DNA of 64,000 nt from NCBI RefSeq assembly GCF_001597725.1, contig NZ_LUTR01000009.1, positions 44,047 to 108,046 of the forward strand, written 5' to 3'. This DNA comes from Neptuniibacter marinus (GTDB lineage Bacteria > Pseudomonadota > Gammaproteobacteria > Pseudomonadales > Balneatricaceae). The translations under genes and the position numbers were made by a program. Numbering within the stretch: position 1 is the stretch's first letter; each line of letters opens with the position of its first letter. The notes below the pieces were generated by a model, which was not told where the DNA came from, ran no database searches, and was given only the letters and a program-made list of their open reading frames with translations. Positions 9,840 through 19,121 of this stretch are shown piece after piece.

Positions 9840-10289
9840 ATGACGATTATTCAACCGCTTACGGCCGCCAATTTATCGGCACTTATCCAATTGGAAAACG
9901 AGTGTTTTGTCGGGGGCTGGTCTCAAACGCAACTTATCAGACAGTTGGAACATCCGCGTGGGATCTCTTTGGGGATATTTGCACCCGATCTTGTCGGGTT
10001 TGTTTTGTTGAGTACCATACTGGATGAGGCTGAGTTATTGCAGATAGCGGTTGATTCTAATCATCGCGGTCAAGGCTTAGGCCAGCAGTTGTTAGCCGCT
10101 TGTGCGCCCTTACTTGAAGAGCAGCAGATAAAGCGTTTGATGTTAGAAGTTAGAGAGTCAAACCTTGCTGCGCGATCGTTGTATAATGATTTTGGATTTG
10201 TTGAAGATGGTCGGCGCAAAGGTTACTACGCTTCCTTAGAGTCTCCGACGGTTCGAGAAGATGCGATCCTGCTTAGTTTAATGTTGTAA
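9840..10289 (+). CDS. rimI: Ribosomal protein S18-alanine N-acetyltransferase
   Basis: GNAT-fold enzyme of 149 residues that acetylates the N-terminal alanine of ribosomal protein S18. The acetyl-CoA loop is visible as VDSNHRGQGLGQQLL and the following conserved segment as LEVRESNLAARSLYNDFGFVEDGRRKGYY, which is characteristic of RimI. It begins 4 bases after the HolD-like gene and is presumably translated from the same message. Confidence 0.93.
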   Translation: MTIIQPLTAANLSALIQLENECFVGGWSQTQLIRQLEHPRGISLGIFAPDLVGFVLLSTILDEAELLQIAVDSNHRGQGLGQQLLAACAPLLEEQQIKRLMLEVRESNLAARSLYNDFGFVEDGRRKGYYASLESPTVREDAILLSLML

Positions 10290-10321
10290 CAATCTTAAGC
10301 ACACTTATATGAAGATATATT

Positions 10322-10990
10322 ATGAGTTTCACTAATGGATTAATAACGGCTCCTTGGTTATTTTTAGGGGGAGCGATTTATCTTTTGGCTTTAGGGTTTG
10401 CTTTACGCAATACCCCTTGGCGTGTCTTCCTAGATAATAAAACCTTACAGCATATGCTGGGTGGAGCAACCGTTTTATTGGTGGTTCTCTGGTCGATGAG
10501 AGCTGGGATTTCACCGGGGTTAGGGATTCACTTTTTAGGCGTGACGATGATGACACTGATTTTTGGTTGGGATCTGGCGATCTTATCAGGGACTGTGGCT
10601 TTGTTAAGTATGGGGATCATCGGTAGAGAAAGCTGGGATAGTTTGTTTTTAAGTGGCGTGTGTTCCATTCTTTTCCCTGTGGCTATTACCTGTTTCGTTC
10701 ATAGGTTTGTGGATAAAAAACTAAGTAAGAACTTTTTTGTCTTTCTTTTTCTTTGTGGCTTTTTCGGAGCCGGTTTATCTTCCGCTGGAGCAGGGTTGCT
10801 TGCGAGCTCGGTGTTAGTTTTAGATGGTGTGTACAGTCTGGAAAAGGTTTTCTTAGAGTATCTGCGTTATTTGCCGCTTATTATGTTTCCTGAGGGGCTG
10901 ATGAATGGGATTATTTTGACCGGGATGTTGGTTTTTCATCCTGATTGGGTGAGAGGCTTTGATGCTAAAGCTTATATTGATGATCAATAA
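10322..10990 (+). CDS. Energy-coupling factor (CbiM-like) membrane permease
   Basis: A 222-residue, strongly hydrophobic protein with about six to seven membrane segments. It contains the CbiM-like pattern MRAGISPGLGIHFLGVTMMTLIFG and ends with a PEGLMNGIIL segment typical of this permease family. CbiM-type S-components import cobalt or nickel, but this branch usually stands alone without CbiN, CbiQ or CbiO genes, as here. Metal or vitamin specificity cannot be read. It lies 32 bases after rimI in the same direction and is convergent with the redox regulator pair. Confidence 0.75.
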   Translation: MSFTNGLITAPWLFLGGAIYLLALGFALRNTPWRVFLDNKTLQHMLGGATVLLVVLWSMRAGISPGLGIHFLGVTMMTLIFGWDLAILSGTVALLSMGIIGRESWDSLFLSGVCSILFPVAITCFVHRFVDKKLSKNFFVFLFLCGFFGAGLSSAGAGLLASSVLVLDGVYSLEKVFLEYLRYLPLIMFPEGLMNGIILTGMLVFHPDWVRGFDAKAYIDDQ

Positions 10991-11004
10991 GGTTTGCTTA
11001 GTGA

Positions 11005-11535
11005 TTAACGTTTAACGGGACGTTTAGCTAATTTCCGTTGTAAGGTTCTACGGTGCATCCCTAGCGCGCGTGCCGTGGCTGATATATTGCCTTCATGTTC
11101 GTTAAGTACTTTCTGAATATGTTCCCATTCCAAGCGATTAACTGACATGGGTTGTTCAAGAACTTCACGCTCAGCATCGGCTTCCACTTGATCTAAGGCG
11201 GCTAAGATTTGTTCAGCGTCAGCTGGCTTGGGTAAGTACTGTGTTGCTCCCAGTTTAATCGCTTCTACTGCGGTCGCTATGCTGGCGTAGCCAGTTAGCA
11301 TTAGAATCCGCATCTCTGTATTTTTTTCTTTCAGGTGAGGAATAATACTTAAACCTGAACTGCCCTCCATTTTTAGGTCGACAGTTGCTAAGTCCGGTAT
11401 CCAGTTCTCAATCAGCAGTGCTGCATCTTCTGCACTTCGTGCGACTTGAACATCAAATCCTCGGCGAGTCATAGCTCGGGATAGAACTCGAGTAAATGCT
11501 GGGTCGTCATCGACAATAAGGAAGTGCTTAGTCAT
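11005..11535 (-). CDS. RegA/RoxR-type redox response regulator
   Basis: A 176-residue response regulator: receiver domain (acidic pocket Asp9-Asp11, phospho-acceptor Asp53 in TVDLKMEG, Lys in the LPKPAD motif) joined to a C-terminal Fis-type helix-turn-helix (NISATARALGMHRRTLQRKLAKRP). This architecture and the near-identical recognition helix define the RegA/PrrA/ActR/RoxR family, which controls respiratory and energy genes in response to redox state. Its start overlaps the end of the kinase gene by 8 bases, so the pair is translationally coupled. Confidence 0.9.
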   Translation of the reverse strand: MTKHFLIVDDDPAFTRVLSRAMTRRGFDVQVARSAEDAALLIENWIPDLATVDLKMEGSSGLSIIPHLKEKNTEMRILMLTGYASIATAVEAIKLGATQYLPKPADAEQILAALDQVEADAEREVLEQPMSVNRLEWEHIQKVLNEHEGNISATARALGMHRRTLQRKLAKRPVKR

Positions 11536-12781
11536 GTTTTTTCCTTATTGGGAGAGTCACTTCTGTTAATGTCCCCCCTTCGGAATGGTTATATAAACGA
11601 ACATCACCATCATAACGGGCTAGCGTTGTAGCGGTTAAGAATAGGCCAATGCCTAAACCTTTACCTTTAGTGGTAATAAACGGTTTGCCTAAATTATCAC
11701 TTTGCTCAAGGCTAATACCGGGTCCCCAATCATGAATACGGAAGTAGGTTTGTTGTTGATCCCAATCTAATTCTATTTGAAGATTTTTGGGGTTTGCATC
11801 CGCTGCGTTATTGAGCAGATTAAGTAAGGATTGTTTGAGTGATGTAGTGCTGCTGATATAAGGTGCGTCACCTAGTCCCATTACTGTATAGATCTTGCTG
11901 ATCTCAGGGCGTTGCACCATCAATTGTTCTAAAGTGTCCTCAATAAGCTCAGTTGCCGGTAGCCACTGAGTTGTCGAATGTTCCTCTTTAACACTTTGGG
12001 TCATCTGTTTTAGACGATCGGCACAGATCTCCGTTTGTTGATAAAGCAATTGGAGATCTTCTTGTAATTCGGGGTTTTGCTTGTGTTCATATTCAAGTTC
12101 TTTTAGTAACACTTGCATAGTGCTCAAGGGGGTGCCGAGTTCGTGTGCTGTACCTGCGGCCATGGTTGCTAGTGATAATAGTTGTTGATCTTGGATATGC
12201 CTTTCTCTTTCTTGTTCCAGTTTTTCCTGCTGTTGTTGCATGGATTGTCGCATTCTAACAATGAAGTAAGTAATAACTAACACCGTCAGTAAAAAGTTAA
12301 TCCACATACCTACAATGTGTATATCAAACAGCTCCATAACACGATGCTGGTGGCTGTTACCTAGTTTGAAAATGGGCTCGTAGTAGAATAGTAAGGAGCT
12401 GTAAATAACGACGATCATAAGAGCGATAAGCCACACATATCGTTTAGATAGCGTCGCTGAGGCAATTATAAGCGGGACTAGTAATAAAAAGATAAAGGGA
12501 TTTGTTGCGCCACCGGTATGAAATAGTAGAGCACCATACAATGACATCTCGGCTATAAGCTGAGTAAAAAATTCTGGTTCAGTAACCGGCCAAGGTGAAA
12601 AAAGTCGGGCGTAGGTTATTACGTTTAGAAGGGCTAACGTTCCTAAGGTTGAGCTTATTTTCCAAACATTTAAATCTGCGTGTAAGCCATAAATAGCAAA
12701 GATAACAGCAAGACACTGACCAAACAGTGTGACTGAACGAATATAAGAAAGCTGTAATAGATTGTCGCGATGATTAGCCAT
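11528..12781 (-). CDS. RegB/RoxS-type redox sensor histidine kinase
   Basis: Membrane histidine kinase of 417 residues. About six N-terminal membrane helices carry the conserved quinone-binding box HTGGATNPF (residues 88-96). A coiled linker (MQQQQEKLEQERER) leads to the phospho-acceptor His213 in AAGTAHELGTPL. Cys253 in QTEICADRL matches the redox-active cysteine position of RegB. The ATP-binding domain has NLLNNAADA, HDWGPGI and GKGLGIGLFL. It presumably signals to the overlapping RegA/RoxR gene. Ligand chemistry is inferred from the family. Confidence 0.92.
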   Translation of the reverse strand: MANHRDNLLQLSYIRSVTLFGQCLAVIFAIYGLHADLNVWKISSTLGTLALLNVITYARLFSPWPVTEPEFFTQLIAEMSLYGALLFHTGGATNPFIFLLLVPLIIASATLSKRYVWLIALMIVVIYSSLLFYYEPIFKLGNSHQHRVMELFDIHIVGMWINFLLTVLVITYFIVRMRQSMQQQQEKLEQERERHIQDQQLLSLATMAAGTAHELGTPLSTMQVLLKELEYEHKQNPELQEDLQLLYQQTEICADRLKQMTQSVKEEHSTTQWLPATELIEDTLEQLMVQRPEISKIYTVMGLGDAPYISSTTSLKQSLLNLLNNAADANPKNLQIELDWDQQQTYFRIHDWGPGISLEQSDNLGKPFITTKGKGLGIGLFLTATTLARYDGDVRLYNHSEGGTLTEVTLPIRKKHD

Positions 12782-12904
12782 AAAGATATTATACCCCAGA
12801 GAGGGTTAAGTAAGGCGAGGCAAAATGTCGCAGTTAAGCGGTTTTTGCTTGGTGAAAGAGATAGAGAGTCGTTTTTCCTGTGGTGATAGACTTCCTTTAT
12901 TTTT

Positions 12905-12939
12905 GGCTGGATATTATAATCAAATTATAATACCCAGCC
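12905..12939. promoter_or_regulatory. Large palindrome upstream of the ribbon-helix-helix gene
   Basis: Two 16-base arms (12905-12920 and 12924-12939) are inverted copies with a single mismatch, separated by CAA. The outer part is GGCTGG / CCAGCC; the inner part is ATTATAAT, resembling a -10 box on both strands. It lies between the divergent kinase gene and the small RHH gene, ending 13 bases before the latter's ATG. It could be an operator, for instance for autoregulation by the RHH protein, or a hairpin in the leader. Confidence 0.6.
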
Positions 12940-12952
12940 AACGGAAACGAAT

Positions 12953-13129
12953 ATGGAATCTAAAACTGCTCGCTTTACTGTTCTGCTTGATCCAAGAAAA
13001 AAGAAAGCTTTTGAACAATTATGTGCGTCGCAAGATTTAACCCCTTCCCAAGTTGTTCGTCAACTTATGCGAGGTTACCTTGAGCAGCATGGCGTTGATT
13101 ATTTGAGCAAAGCTGAGGATGATAGCTAA
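12953..13129 (+). CDS. Small ribbon-helix-helix (CopG-like) DNA-binding protein
   Basis: A 58-residue protein. The N-terminal strand TARFTVLLD is followed by two helices (PRKKKAFEQLCASQ and TPSQVVRQLMRGYLEQHG), the standard strand-helix-helix order of CopG/Arc-type dimeric repressors. A GGAAACG sequence precedes the ATG. It ends 8 bases before the convergent SulP stop codon. A large palindrome just upstream is a plausible binding site. Similar small proteins with SQVVRQL occur in Pseudomonas. Its regulon is unknown; it could alternatively be an orphan antitoxin, but no toxin gene is next to it. Confidence 0.8.
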   Translation: MESKTARFTVLLDPRKKKAFEQLCASQDLTPSQVVRQLMRGYLEQHGVDYLSKAEDDS

Positions 13130-13137
13130 ACCTCAGA

Positions 13138-14880
13138 CTAATCCTTTTTACCATCAGATTGGTTACTCGTATTTTCAAAGTATTGGCGGCTAGCGTCTAA
13201 AAAGTTGTTCATGATTAATCGGTCATCCTGCTTAATGTCGTTCATTTTAAGCAGTTTGCTAATCGCCTGAGTAAAACCACTAAAAAAGTACTCTTCACCT
13301 ACTAAACTGATAATTCCTGCTCTTTTGAGTTTGCGCTCTACGCGTTTGTTCGCGCCTGACATTAAAACAATGACATTACGTTTCTGTAGGGCAGTAATAA
13401 CCTCTTCGAGTGTTTGTAGGCCAGTTGCATCGATAAAAGGCACCCATTTTAAACGAATAATTAGGTATTGCGGGTCAGTGTGAGTATTGGCTAGAGAGCG
13501 CTCAAGTGTTTCAACTGCACCAAAGAAGAAAGGCCCTTCTACAGAGTAAACAAGCACAGAGTCAGGAAGTTTTTGCGTACCTAAGTGGGTCAGTTCTGCA
13601 TGAATATCACTAGATTCAGAGACAGACACTTCCACACTGGAAGCCATTCGGCGTAAAAAATGTAAGGTGGCAATAATAACGCCAATATTGACTGCAATAA
13701 CAAGGTCTGCAAAAACGGTAAGGAAAAAGGTAACCAGTAAAATAACAACATCAGCGCGGGGGGCTTTTGTCATGATTTTTGTGAAGTGTCTGACTTCACT
13801 CATATTCCAAGCAACCACAAACAAAATAGCTGAGAGAACGCAAAGGGGAATATCACTGGCTAGTGGCGCTAATAAGACCAAAATAATGACCAAAACAGCA
13901 GAGTGAACAATACCGGCAATAGGGCTGTTACCACCGTTACGGATATTCGTTGCTGTTCGGGCAATTGCGCCGGTTGCTGCAAACCCACCAAATAAAGGTG
14001 TGAGTACGTTAGCTATACCTTGGCCAACAAGTTCCTGATTTGAGTCGTGTCGTGTACCTGACATGCCGTCAGCCACCACCGCAGACAATAAAGACTCGAT
14101 TGCGCCAAGCATCGCGATTGTGAACGCGGGGCCAATTAATGAGATCACTTGCGGCCACGTAAACGAGGGTACTTCGAACTCAGGTAGTCCTTGTGGTATC
14201 CCGCCAAATGCAGTTCCTATAGTACGTACATCTTCGAATTGAAATATTGCTTGGGTAAGGGTGATAACAATCAAAGCAACTAAAGGACCTGGAACTTTTT
14301 TTAATCCAGGTATATGTGCTGTGATAATAACCAAAAATAGGGAAAAAATGGCTAAAGCGGTCGTGGCTAAATGGAAATCGGGTAGTAAGTTGAAGAGGCT
14401 GATGGCCTTCTCATGAAAGTGTTGCCCGTCGACTTTAGCTAAGCCAAAAAAATCCTGCCATTGACCAACCCAGATGATGACAGCGATGCCTGCGGTAAAG
14501 CCCACAATAACAGGGTCAGGGATAAACTTTATAATGCTTCCTAACTTGGCGAACCCTAATGCAATAAGAATAAAGCCAGCCATTAAGGTGGCTATTTGCA
14601 GCCCAGATACGCCATATTCGGCGGTGATTCCCGCCAAAATAACGATGAAAGCACCCGTGGGGCCTGCGATCTGTAATCGGCTTCCACCGAAAATAGAAAC
14701 CGCCAAACCCGCGATTATGGCTGTATAAATACCCTGTTCCGGCTTGACGCCTGAAGCGATCGCGAATGCCATTGCTAGAGGCAGCGCTACGACGCCAACA
14801 ATGGTTCCAGCAACAATATTTCTTAACCAGTTTTTATGCGAAAATAGTCCCGCTTGAAAGGCATCTCTGATCGCGATCAT
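13138..14880 (-). CDS. SulP family anion transporter with STAS domain
   Basis: SLC26/SulP-type transporter of about 580 residues with 12-14 membrane segments. The SulP core is visible from GTIVGVVALPLAMAFAIASG, through GSRLQIAGPTGAF, to the C-terminal cytoplasmic STAS domain (about residues 430-540; PFFFGAVETLERSL, IIRLKWVPFIDATGLQTL). Relatives carry sulfate, bicarbonate or dicarboxylates, so the substrate is open. I place the start at MIAIRDAFQAGLF because family members begin there; in-frame upstream starts at 14913 and 14940 exist and no clear ribosome-binding site decides. It is divergent from yjdM. Confidence 0.85.
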   Translation of the reverse strand: MIAIRDAFQAGLFSHKNWLRNIVAGTIVGVVALPLAMAFAIASGVKPEQGIYTAIIAGLAVSIFGGSRLQIAGPTGAFIVILAGITAEYGVSGLQIATLMAGFILIALGFAKLGSIIKFIPDPVIVGFTAGIAVIIWVGQWQDFFGLAKVDGQHFHEKAISLFNLLPDFHLATTALAIFSLFLVIITAHIPGLKKVPGPLVALIVITLTQAIFQFEDVRTIGTAFGGIPQGLPEFEVPSFTWPQVISLIGPAFTIAMLGAIESLLSAVVADGMSGTRHDSNQELVGQGIANVLTPLFGGFAATGAIARTATNIRNGGNSPIAGIVHSAVLVIILVLLAPLASDIPLCVLSAILFVVAWNMSEVRHFTKIMTKAPRADVVILLVTFFLTVFADLVIAVNIGVIIATLHFLRRMASSVEVSVSESSDIHAELTHLGTQKLPDSVLVYSVEGPFFFGAVETLERSLANTHTDPQYLIIRLKWVPFIDATGLQTLEEVITALQKRNVIVLMSGANKRVERKLKRAGIISLVGEEYFFSGFTQAISKLLKMNDIKQDDRLIMNNFLDASRQYFENTSNQSDGKKD

Positions 14881-14980
14881 ATGCTGTATACACTCTAGTA
14901 AATCTATTATCATGTGATTATAATAAAATTGTAATGACAAAAGAAGTGATTATCCAAATTTCACCCTAAGAGAGGTCGTA

Positions 14981-15313
14981 ATGAGTCTGCCAAATTGCCC
15001 AAAATGTGAGTCTGCCTACGTATATCAAGATCAAGAGATGCTGATCTGTCCTGAATGTGCATATGAATGGAATCCAAATGATAGCGGTGAAGAGGAAGAA
15101 GTGACTCTTAAAGACGCAAATGGCAATACGTTGTTAGAAGGGGATAAAGTTACTTTAATCAAGGACTTAAAAGTTAAAGGTTCATCACAAGTTCTTAAAA
15201 TCGGAACGAAAGCATCCATAAAGCGTTTTGTTGATGGCGATCACGATATTGACTGTAAGGTTGATGGTGTGGGCGATATGATGCTGAAATCTAAGTTTGT
15301 GAAAAAAGCGTAG
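14981..15313 (+). CDS. yjdM: YjdM/PhnA family zinc-ribbon protein
   Basis: A 110-residue protein with an N-terminal zinc ribbon formed by four cysteines ([10 protein letters not shown], then [10 protein letters not shown]) and a C-terminal beta domain ([23 protein letters not shown]) characteristic of YjdM, formerly called PhnA. Despite the old name it is not shown to be needed for phosphonate use, and its role is unclear. An AGAGAGG sequence precedes the ATG. No phosphonate genes are nearby. Confidence 0.9.
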   Translation: MSLPNCPKCESAYVYQDQEMLICPECAYEWNPNDSGEEEEVTLKDANGNTLLEGDKVTLIKDLKVKGSSQVLKIGTKASIKRFVDGDHDIDCKVDGVGDMMLKSKFVKKA

Positions 15314-15438
15314 TAATGGTTTTTGAGAGTCGTGTTTAGACTGCTTTTAGATTTTCTTTGCATATGATTTTGGAATGAGATTATTTAGCAAAGCGATCTT
15401 AGGGGAAAATGACTTAGCAATGGCATTTTTCTGGATGA

Positions 15439-15472
15439 AGGCTAGCCAGGTTTATATTGGCTAGCCTTTTTG
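15439..15472. terminator. Rho-independent terminator between yjdM and arsJ
   Basis: An inverted repeat, AGGCTAGCCA ... TGGCTAGCCT, with a short AT-rich loop is followed by TTTTTG on the plus strand. It lies 125 bases after yjdM and about 25 bases before the end of the convergent arsJ, so it probably serves the yjdM transcript. Confidence 0.8.
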
Positions 15473-15495
15473 TTAATTGGCGGGATATTTTAGTA

Positions 15496-16740
15496 TTAGA
15501 TGTTGTTTAGCAACGGTTTTGATGTCTGATTTTTAGGTAAGCCCAGAGAAATAAGCGCTGTTAAAATAATAAAAGCGCTAGATATCCATAAGCATGCAGC
15601 CATTCCAAAATCTTGATAAATCCAGCCCGATAGCACTGTGCCTATCAGTCTACCCATCGCATTGGCCATATAATAAAAACCTACATCTAGTGACACTCGG
15701 TCGCCACTGGCATAGCTGACAATTAAATAACTGTGTAAGGCAGAGTTGACGGCAAAGAGCGCCCCAAACGCAAGTAACCCGCTAATCAGAACGATCTGTA
15801 CATTCCAGTCATAGGTTAAGGCAAGGGCGATAATAGCAGGTGTGATGCTTAGCGCTAATGCCCAAGCAATTGCATACCTTCCATCAGGCATAAGGTCTTT
15901 GTTTTTTCCTGTGATTTTAGGGGCAAGGCTCTGAACGATGCCATAGCCGATGACCCAAAGCGCTAAAAAACCGCCCACATACCAATGATCCCAAGCAAAG
16001 GTATTGGCAAGGAAAACAGGTAAGGCGACAACAAACCATATATCTCGTGCGCCAAAAAGAAACATACGTGCTGCAGATAGGTAATTAACCGCTCTGCTTT
16101 TGGAAAATATAGCTGTGAACTTCGGTTTGCTTTTGGCCTTTCCTAAATGCTGTTTAAGGCTGATTAAGCTCAATATCCATACGCCAGTTAATGCAATGGC
16201 CATAGTTAATATGGCACCCGCAAAGCCTAAAAGACTTAGCAATGCACCGCCCAGAAAAAAGCCTATACCTTTTAGAGCATTTTTCGAACCGGTTAAAATA
16301 GCTACCCATCTATATAACTGGCTTTCAGTGCTTTTTGAATCAGGAACCAATAATTTAATAGCGCTTTTTGCACTCATTTTATTTAGATCTTTAGCTATAC
16401 CTGACAGTGCTTGTGCTCCCATAACCCAAGGAACTGTCAACAAACTGGTTGGAACCAGGAGCATCGCGAGAGCGACTATCTGTATAAAGAGACCTATATT
16501 CATGGTCCTGTTTAGACCTAGCCTCGCGCCCAGCCATCCGCCAATTAAGTTGGTGATTACGCCAAAAACCTCATAAAAGATGAATAGCATTGCGATTTCC
16601 AGCGGGCTATAGCCTAGCCCGTAAAAATACAAAATAACCAACATTCTTAAGGCGCCATCGGTCAGGGTAAATGCCCAATAATTACCCGTGACGATTATAT
16701 ATTGGCGAACTTGAGGGGATAGCTGCGCGAGTAATTGCAT
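15496..16740 (-). CDS. arsJ: Organoarsenical efflux MFS transporter ArsJ
   Basis: A 414-residue major facilitator protein with about 12 membrane segments. It begins with LSPQVRQYIIVTGNYWAFTLTDGALRMLVIL, a start I associate with ArsJ. ArsJ exports 1-arseno-3-phosphoglycerate, which breaks down outside the cell, giving arsenate resistance together with its partner GAPDH. The GAPDH gene ends 5 bases upstream, the diagnostic arrangement. It is the last gene of the minus-strand ars operon. Confidence 0.9.
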   Translation of the reverse strand: MQLLAQLSPQVRQYIIVTGNYWAFTLTDGALRMLVILYFYGLGYSPLEIAMLFIFYEVFGVITNLIGGWLGARLGLNRTMNIGLFIQIVALAMLLVPTSLLTVPWVMGAQALSGIAKDLNKMSAKSAIKLLVPDSKSTESQLYRWVAILTGSKNALKGIGFFLGGALLSLLGFAGAILTMAIALTGVWILSLISLKQHLGKAKSKPKFTAIFSKSRAVNYLSAARMFLFGARDIWFVVALPVFLANTFAWDHWYVGGFLALWVIGYGIVQSLAPKITGKNKDLMPDGRYAIAWALALSITPAIIALALTYDWNVQIVLISGLLAFGALFAVNSALHSYLIVSYASGDRVSLDVGFYYMANAMGRLIGTVLSGWIYQDFGMAACLWISSAFIILTALISLGLPKNQTSKPLLNNI

Positions 16741-16745
16741 CTCAG

Positions 16746-17756
16746 TTACTCTTTGTCTGAGCGGCCAACGAGGCGAACGAGCTCAACAGTACGATTTGCA
16801 TAGCCCCACTCATTGTCATACCAAGCATAAAGTTTTACCTGAGTTCCATTCACAACCATTGTTGATAGGGCATCGATAATGCTTGAGCGAGGGTCTGTTT
16901 TGTAATCAATTGATACTAAGGGGCGCTCTTCATAACCGAGAATCCCTTCTAACTCGTTTTCGGCCGCTTCTTTGAGTAATTGATTAACTTCTGCCTCAGT
17001 TGTGGATTTTCCGATTTCAAATACACAATCGGTTAAAGATGCATTAGCTAATGGAATGCGTACCGCATGGCCATTAAGTTTCCCTTTAAGCTCAGGGAAT
17101 ATATGAGTAATCGCCGTTGCAGAACCGGTAGTTGTCGGTATCAGACTCATGCCGCAAGCCCTAGCACGACGTAGATCTTTATGGGGCGCATCTAAGATGG
17201 TTTGCGTATTGGTTATATCGTGAATGGTGGTCATGGAGCCGTGTACTATGCCAAGCTTTTCATGGATAACTTTTACCACTGGAGCAAGACAGTTTGTTGT
17301 GCAGGAAGCAGCCGTCACAATTGAGTGTATCGTCTTGTCATATAAGTGCTGATTGACGCCCATAACCACATTGAGCACGCCTTCTTCCTTGACCGGCGCG
17401 GTCACAACAACACGTTTTACACCTTGTTTTAAGTAGTCTTGTAGAGCGGCTTTCGATTTCATTTTACCGCTAGCTTCAATGACTACATCACAGTTGGACC
17501 AGTCTGTATCAGCGATCGCTTTGTTTTGGGTACAATGGATAGGTTTGTCGTTAATAACTATATCTGAACCTTCAGCGCGGGCCTCATGGTGCCAACGGCC
17601 GTGCACAGAATCGAAGGTGATCAGGTGAGCGAGTGTTGCAGCATCACCCGCAGGATCATTAAATTGAACAAATTCTACATCATCCCAATCAAATGCAGCA
17701 CGAAACGATAGCCGTCCCATACGTCCTAAGCCATTGATACCTACTTTAATCGTCAT
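16746..17756 (-). CDS. ArsJ-associated glyceraldehyde-3-phosphate dehydrogenase
   Basis: GAPDH of 336 residues with the NAD-binding [10 protein letters not shown] at the N-terminus, the active-site Cys152 in TAASCTTNC and the segment [16 protein letters not shown] at the C-terminus. In ars operons this paralogue uses arsenate in place of phosphate to make 1-arseno-3-phosphoglycerate, which ArsJ then exports. Placement immediately upstream of arsJ and downstream of other ars genes supports that role over a glycolytic one. Confidence 0.92.
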   Translation of the reverse strand: MTIKVGINGLGRMGRLSFRAAFDWDDVEFVQFNDPAGDAATLAHLITFDSVHGRWHHEARAEGSDIVINDKPIHCTQNKAIADTDWSNCDVVIEASGKMKSKAALQDYLKQGVKRVVVTAPVKEEGVLNVVMGVNQHLYDKTIHSIVTAASCTTNCLAPVVKVIHEKLGIVHGSMTTIHDITNTQTILDAPHKDLRRARACGMSLIPTTTGSATAITHIFPELKGKLNGHAVRIPLANASLTDCVFEIGKSTTEAEVNQLLKEAAENELEGILGYEERPLVSIDYKTDPRSSIIDALSTMVVNGTQVKLYAWYDNEWGYANRTVELVRLVGRSDKE

Positions 17757-17856
17757 AAAAACCTCAAATCGAATAACGTCTATAAATTAATGCTAAATGT
17801 GTCGAAGTTAATGTGCTGCTTTCTTGTATTGATGCACGATGCTTAACGTCGCTGGT

Positions 17857-18096
17857 TCACCCTTCGCTTAACCATGCTTGGATTTGTTCTGTATGTGGTA
17901 TCGAGCCGGAGTGGACGAGTTGCTCATCTACAACGACGGCAGGTGTACTCATTACCCCGTAAGCCATGATAACTTGCGGATCTGTCTCTTTTGTTACATT
18001 CACAGAAACGCCTTTTTCAAGCGCAAGTTTGTTGATTAGCTCAGCCGTTTTAGTGCATTTTTTGCAGCCGCTACCTAGTACTTTTATCTGTTTCAT
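17857..18096 (-). CDS. Small redox-active thioredoxin-like protein
   Basis: A 79-residue thioredoxin-fold protein with the active-site pair CKKC (Cys11 and Cys14) and the cis-proline segment MSTPAVVVDEQLVHSG. This matches the MTH895-like/thioredoxin_3 family often found beside the permease of ars operons. It likely passes electrons to, or handles metal for, the neighbouring permease; that is inference. Its start lies 8 bases after the end of the permease gene. Confidence 0.85.
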   Translation of the reverse strand: MKQIKVLGSGCKKCTKTAELINKLALEKGVSVNVTKETDPQVIMAYGVMSTPAVVVDEQLVHSGSIPHTEQIQAWLSEG

Positions 18097-18104
18097 AGAT
18101 CACC

Positions 18105-19121
18105 TTATAAAAAAGAAGAGAATGCATTAAATAGCCATCCAACCACAGTGAATGACACGAGTAGCAAGAAAAAGACGGTAGCGAGTAGTCGCCACTGCAT
18201 GACCTGTTTAAGTAGAATGAATTCAGGGAAGCTTGCGGCAACAGTACTCATACAAAAGGCCAGTGTTGTTCCTATAGGTAAGCCATTAATAATTAAACTT
18301 TCCATTACAGGAATGACCCCCGTTGCATTGGAATACAGCGGGATCCCTAATAAAACCGCTGCGGGAACTGACCACCATTGACCAGCTCCGAGGTATTGTT
18401 CTATCCAGCCGTCGGGAACAAAACCATGCAGCGCGGCCCCCAACCCAACACCGATAATGACCCATTTCCAAACGCGGCCAAAAATCTCGAAAGTTTCATC
18501 TTTCGCAAATTGATGGCGTTCTAAAAATGGCATAACTACAGGCATAACTACAGGCATAACTACAGGTGTATCTTCATGTTGAAGCTGATCCTTTTGCTGT
18601 CCTTGAGCAAGAGCTTTTGCAGCAAAGGACTGTAACCAGCGCTCCGCTTTAATGCTATCAAGGAAAAAACCACCGATTGTGCCTACGCAGATCCCTATGG
18701 CGACATAGAGCAGAGTGAACTTCCAACCGAGCAAACTCATCAGTAGTAAGATCGCTACTTCATTAATTAGTGGTGAAGTGAGAAGGAACGACATAGTGAT
18801 GCCTAAGGGGATACCTGCTGAGGTAAAACCAAGAAATACAGGTATGCTTGAGCAGGAGCAAAAAGGTGTAATCGCGCCAAAACCTGATCCTAGTAGATAG
18901 CCTACACCACGGTTTTTTCCCGAAAGGTAATCTCTAACGCGTTCTATATTTAACGACGCGCGCAGGAGCGCAATAAAGTAAATCATGACGATGAGCAGCG
19001 CGAAGATCTTGGTTACATCTTCGATAAAAAAGTGTACGGCATCACCTAATTTTGAATCAGGGGAAAAGTTAAGAATTGAGTAGGTTAGCCAGTCGGCGAG
19101 CTGGGTGAATATTGCAAACAT
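18105..19121 (-). CDS. Two-domain membrane permease of ars operons (ArsP/DUF318 type)
   Basis: A 338-residue permease with about eight membrane segments in two halves, joined by a cytoplasmic linker. The family sequence GAITPFCSCSSIPVFLGFTSAGIPLG, with its CSCSS, is clear in the first half; the second half has PLYSNATGVIPVMESLI. Relatives include ArsP, which exports trivalent organoarsenicals. I choose the ATG at 19121 because it overlaps the acr3 stop as TAATG with GGAGAG before it. The linker contains a tandem VVMP repeat. Substrate not proven. Confidence 0.82.
   Translation of the reverse strand: MFAIFTQLADWLTYSILNFSPDSKLGDAVHFFIEDVTKIFALLIVMIYFIALLRASLNIERVRDYLSGKNRGVGYLLGSGFGAITPFCSCSSIPVFLGFTSAGIPLGITMSFLLTSPLINEVAILLLMSLLGWKFTLLYVAIGICVGTIGGFFLDSIKAERWLQSFAAKALAQGQQKDQLQHEDTPVVMPVVMPVVMPFLERHQFAKDETFEIFGRVWKWVIIGVGLGAALHGFVPDGWIEQYLGAGQWWSVPAAVLLGIPLYSNATGVIPVMESLIINGLPIGTTLAFCMSTVAASFPEFILLKQVMQWRLLATVFFLLLVSFTVVGWLFNAFSSFL
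18529..18564 (-). repeat. Three tandem 12-base repeats inside the permease gene
   Basis: The plus-strand unit GGCATAACTACA occurs three times in perfect tandem and encodes VVMP repeated in the cytoplasmic linker between the two membrane halves. Because the unit is a multiple of three, changes in copy number would vary linker length without breaking the frame. Confidence 0.9.

Noticed and set aside
12825..13040. 71-codon open frame before the SulP gene
   Set aside because: It overlaps the 58-residue ribbon-helix-helix gene in another frame and reads unlike a protein; the RHH frame has a clear fold and start.
15358..15462. 29-codon frame after yjdM
   Set aside because: It runs into the terminator hairpin and shows no family features.
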